DNA of 64,000 bases from Phyllobacterium brassicacearum (GTDB taxonomy: Bacteria; Pseudomonadota; Alphaproteobacteria; Rhizobiales; Rhizobiaceae). The position numbers and the translations under genes were made by a program. The stretch lies in contig NZ_PGGO01000020.1 of NCBI RefSeq assembly GCF_003010955.1, positions 1-64,000 of the forward strand, given 5' to 3'. Every line of letters starts with the position of its first letter. Position 1 is the first letter of the stretch. Under the pieces are notes generated by a model, which did no database searches, was not told where the DNA came from, and was given only the letters and a program-made list of their open reading frames with translations. Shown piece by piece: positions 62,213-64,000 of the stretch.

Positions 62213-63883
62213 ATGAGTCGCACTATCCTTAACTGCGGCCTCGGAGCGTTGGCTGCAGCTGTCGCGCTGTGGGGCGCTCCTGGCGCCGTCCAGGCGCAGG
62301 ATGCGCAAAAGAAGCCCAACATCCTGTTCATCGTGTCCGACGACACCGGCCTTGGCGATCTCGGCCCCTATGGCGGCGGCGAAGGGCGGGGGATGCCGAC
62401 CCCGAGCATCGACAAGCTTGCGGAAGACGGCATGACCTTCTTCTCGTTCTACGCCCAGCCGAGTTGCACACCCGGCCGCGCCGCCATGCAGACCGGGCGC
62501 ATTCCGAACCGCAGCGGCATGACCACCGTGGCCTTCCAGGGTCAGGGCGGCGGCCTTCCCGCAGCAGAATGGACGCTGGCCTCCGTGCTCAAGCGCGGTG
62601 GATACCACACCTATTTCACCGGCAAGTGGCACCTCGGTGAGGCCGACTACGCATTGCCCAATGCCCAGGGTTATGACGAGATGAAATATGCCGGCCTCTA
62701 TCATCTCAACGCCTATACCTATGCCGATCCGACCTGGTTCCCCGACATGTCTCCGGAACTGCGGGCGATGTTCCAGAAAGTGACCAAAGGCGCACTGTCC
62801 GGCAAGGCCGGAGGTCCGGTAACAGAAGAATTCAAGATCAACGGCCAGTATGTCGACACGCCGACGATCGATGGCAAGGAAGGAGTCGTCGGCATTCCGT
62901 TCTTCGACGGTTACGTCGAGAAGGCCGCGATCGAGTTCCTTGATGCAGCATCCCAGAAGCCGGACGAACCCTTCTTCATCAACGTCAACTTCATGAAGGT
63001 GCATCAGCCGAACATGCCGGCACCGGAATTCCAGCTCAAATCACTGTCGAAGAGCAAATATGCGGATTCCGTTGTGGAACTAGACACCCGCATCGGCCGC
63101 ATCATGGACAAGCTTCGTGAGACCGGCATGGACAAGAACACGCTGGTTTTCTACACGACCGACAATGGCGCGTGGCAAGACGTCTATCCGGATGCTGGAT
63201 ACACGCCCTTGCGTGGCACCAAGGGCACCTTGCGCGAGGGCGGTAACCGTGTTCCTGCGATTGCAGTATGGCCCGGCAAGGTCAAGCCCAATACGAAGAA
63301 TCATGACCTCGTTGGCGGTCTCGACTTCATGGCAACCTTCGCCTCGGTCGCCGGGGTTCCGCTGCCAGACAAAGACCGCGAAGACAAGCCAATCATCTTC
63401 GACAGCTACGACATGTCGCCAATCCTGCTCGGCACGGGCAAGTCGGCGCGCAAATCATGGTTCTACTTTACCGAAAACGAGCTCTCACCCGGCGCTATTC
63501 GTGTCAACAACTACAAGTTCGTGTTCAACCTGCGCGGTGATGATGGAGCTCAGACCGGTGGGCTGGCGGTCGACTCGAACCTCGGCTGGAAAGGAGCGGA
63601 GAAGTACGTCGCCACGGTGCCCCAGGTGTTCGACCTGTGGCAGGACCCGCAGGAACGCTATGACGTCTTCATGAACAACTTCACCGAGCGGACCTGGATG
63701 GCCGTGGTCATGGGCGAGGAGCTGAAGAAGATCATGGCCACATACGTCGAGTATCCGCCGCGCAAGCTGCAGAGTATGGGCTATACAGGACCGATCACGC
63801 TTTCCAACTATGAGAAGTTCCAGTGGGTGCGGGACTCGCTCGCGAAGGAGGGTGTCACCATTCCGATGCCAACCGGCAATTGA
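62213..63883 (+). CDS. Periplasmic sulfatase (arylsulfatase family)
   Basis: 556 residues from MSRTILNCGLGALAAAV, after GAGGAG. The signal peptide ends near residue 28 (VQA). The sulfatase core follows: metal-binding Asp43-Asp44, the formylglycine motif CTPGRA with Cys85 and Arg89, 'GKWHLGE', and 'TDNGAW'. Cys rather than Ser at 85 means activation by a formylglycine-generating enzyme (FGE or anSME) would be needed. It hydrolyses sulfate esters, with unknown specificity. The next gene begins 90 bases downstream. Confidence 0.9.
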   Translation: MSRTILNCGLGALAAAVALWGAPGAVQAQDAQKKPNILFIVSDDTGLGDLGPYGGGEGRGMPTPSIDKLAEDGMTFFSFYAQPSCTPGRAAMQTGRIPNRSGMTTVAFQGQGGGLPAAEWTLASVLKRGGYHTYFTGKWHLGEADYALPNAQGYDEMKYAGLYHLNAYTYADPTWFPDMSPELRAMFQKVTKGALSGKAGGPVTEEFKINGQYVDTPTIDGKEGVVGIPFFDGYVEKAAIEFLDAASQKPDEPFFINVNFMKVHQPNMPAPEFQLKSLSKSKYADSVVELDTRIGRIMDKLRETGMDKNTLVFYTTDNGAWQDVYPDAGYTPLRGTKGTLREGGNRVPAIAVWPGKVKPNTKNHDLVGGLDFMATFASVAGVPLPDKDREDKPIIFDSYDMSPILLGTGKSARKSWFYFTENELSPGAIRVNNYKFVFNLRGDDGAQTGGLAVDSNLGWKGAEKYVATVPQVFDLWQDPQERYDVFMNNFTERTWMAVVMGEELKKIMATYVEYPPRKLQSMGYTGPITLSNYEKFQWVRDSLAKEGVTIPMPTGN

Positions 63884-63892
63884 TACTCAAAT

Positions 63893-63916
63893 GGCCCCCG
63901 GTTTGAACCGGGGGCC
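63893..63916 (+). terminator. Hairpin after the sulfatase gene
   Basis: GGCCCCCGGTT (63893-63903) pairs with AACCGGGGGCC (63906-63916), a very stable stem with a two-base loop. It is followed by ACTCG rather than a T-run, so it may protect or attenuate the transcript rather than end it. Confidence 0.6.
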
Positions 63917-63973
63917 ACTCGTTCGTTCTGCCTGCGCGTCTGCGGACACGCAGGCCGCTTGGAGGGTCTAACC

Positions 63974-64000
63974 ATGTTCGCAGCATTTGATCTTGCTAAA
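63974..64000 (+). CDS. Start of a further gene cut by the window edge
   Basis: ATG at 63974, with GGAGGG seven bases upstream (63961-63966), opens a frame reading MFAAFDLAK to the window edge. The strong ribosome site makes a real gene likely. Nothing can be said of its function. Its place after a sulfatase leaves open a partner such as a maturation protein. Confidence 0.5.

Noticed and set aside
62195-63004. A 269-codon open frame on the minus strand
   Set aside because: Antisense to the sulfatase, no domain.

Overview
The window is chromosomal core DNA of an alphaproteobacterium of the order Rhizobiales, most likely Phyllobacteriaceae or a near relative (Phyllobacterium/Mesorhizobium/Brucella-like). 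This rests on recognisable protein families and gene order: a SUV3-type helicase, S4 protein, 7Fe ferredoxin and CarD in a row; phbAB beside phaR; obgE-proBA-nadD-rsfS-rlmH next to rplU-rpmA; a long rhizobial-type pyruvate carboxylase; and a hemP-hmuSTUV/hmuR haem locus. The species cannot be fixed from sequence reading alone. I see no insertion sequence, prophage, integrase, CRISPR array or rRNA operon.

Layout. 0.2-3.8 kb: a TPP riboswitch and the thiamine importer thiBPQ. 3.9-10.5 kb: an M48 lipoprotein protease converging on carD, fdxA, an S4 RNA-binding protein and a 1002-residue RNA helicase. 11-14.6 kb: PHB synthesis genes phbB and phbA, divergent from phaR, then a GlcG/HbpS-like gene. 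14.7-18.6 kb: a small membrane protein, rpmF, mtgA, and the isoprenoid genes ispA and ispG. 18.8-20.7 kb: bdhA overlapping a patatin-like gene. 20.7-26.3 kb: an MFS transporter with a DeoR regulator, and pyc. 26.5-34 kb: a branched-chain amino-acid (LIV-type) importer with two tandem binding-protein genes, one broken by a frameshift, a LivG carrying an extra C-terminal helix-hairpin-helix-like domain, and a small DUF6867-type membrane protein. 34.2-38.2 kb: a hydroxyproline catabolic set with a divergent GntR regulator. 38.2-41.2 kb: mmsA, a divergent LysR gene and a DUF3011-like exported protein. 41.2-44.5 kb: a MacAB-type exporter. 44.6-51.6 kb: rlmH, rsfS, nadD, proA, proB, obgE, a GNAT acetyltransferase, rpmA and rplU. 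51.9 kb: tRNA-Ser(CGA). 52-53.6 kb: an esterase and a GFA-family protein. 53.6-61.8 kb: the haem-uptake locus hmuVUTS-hemP, divergent from hmuR, a small secreted protein and tonB. 62.2-63.9 kb: a periplasmic sulfatase, then the first codons of another gene at the right edge.

How the parts work together. Thiamine import is under TPP feedback. PHB is made by PhbA/PhbB, is presumably sensed by PhaR, and its monomer is re-oxidised by BdhA. The LIV importer and the hydroxyproline genes give an amino-acid scavenging block. In the haem block HmuR and TonB cross the outer membrane, HmuTUV crosses the inner membrane, and HmuS handles haem in the cytoplasm. Most of this is well-known biology. The points I find least explained are the LivG-HhH fusion, the duplicated and frameshifted binding protein, the unnamed secreted protein between hmuR and tonB, and several dyad symmetries in promoter regions. 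I did not find a clearly new defence, mobile or signalling system.
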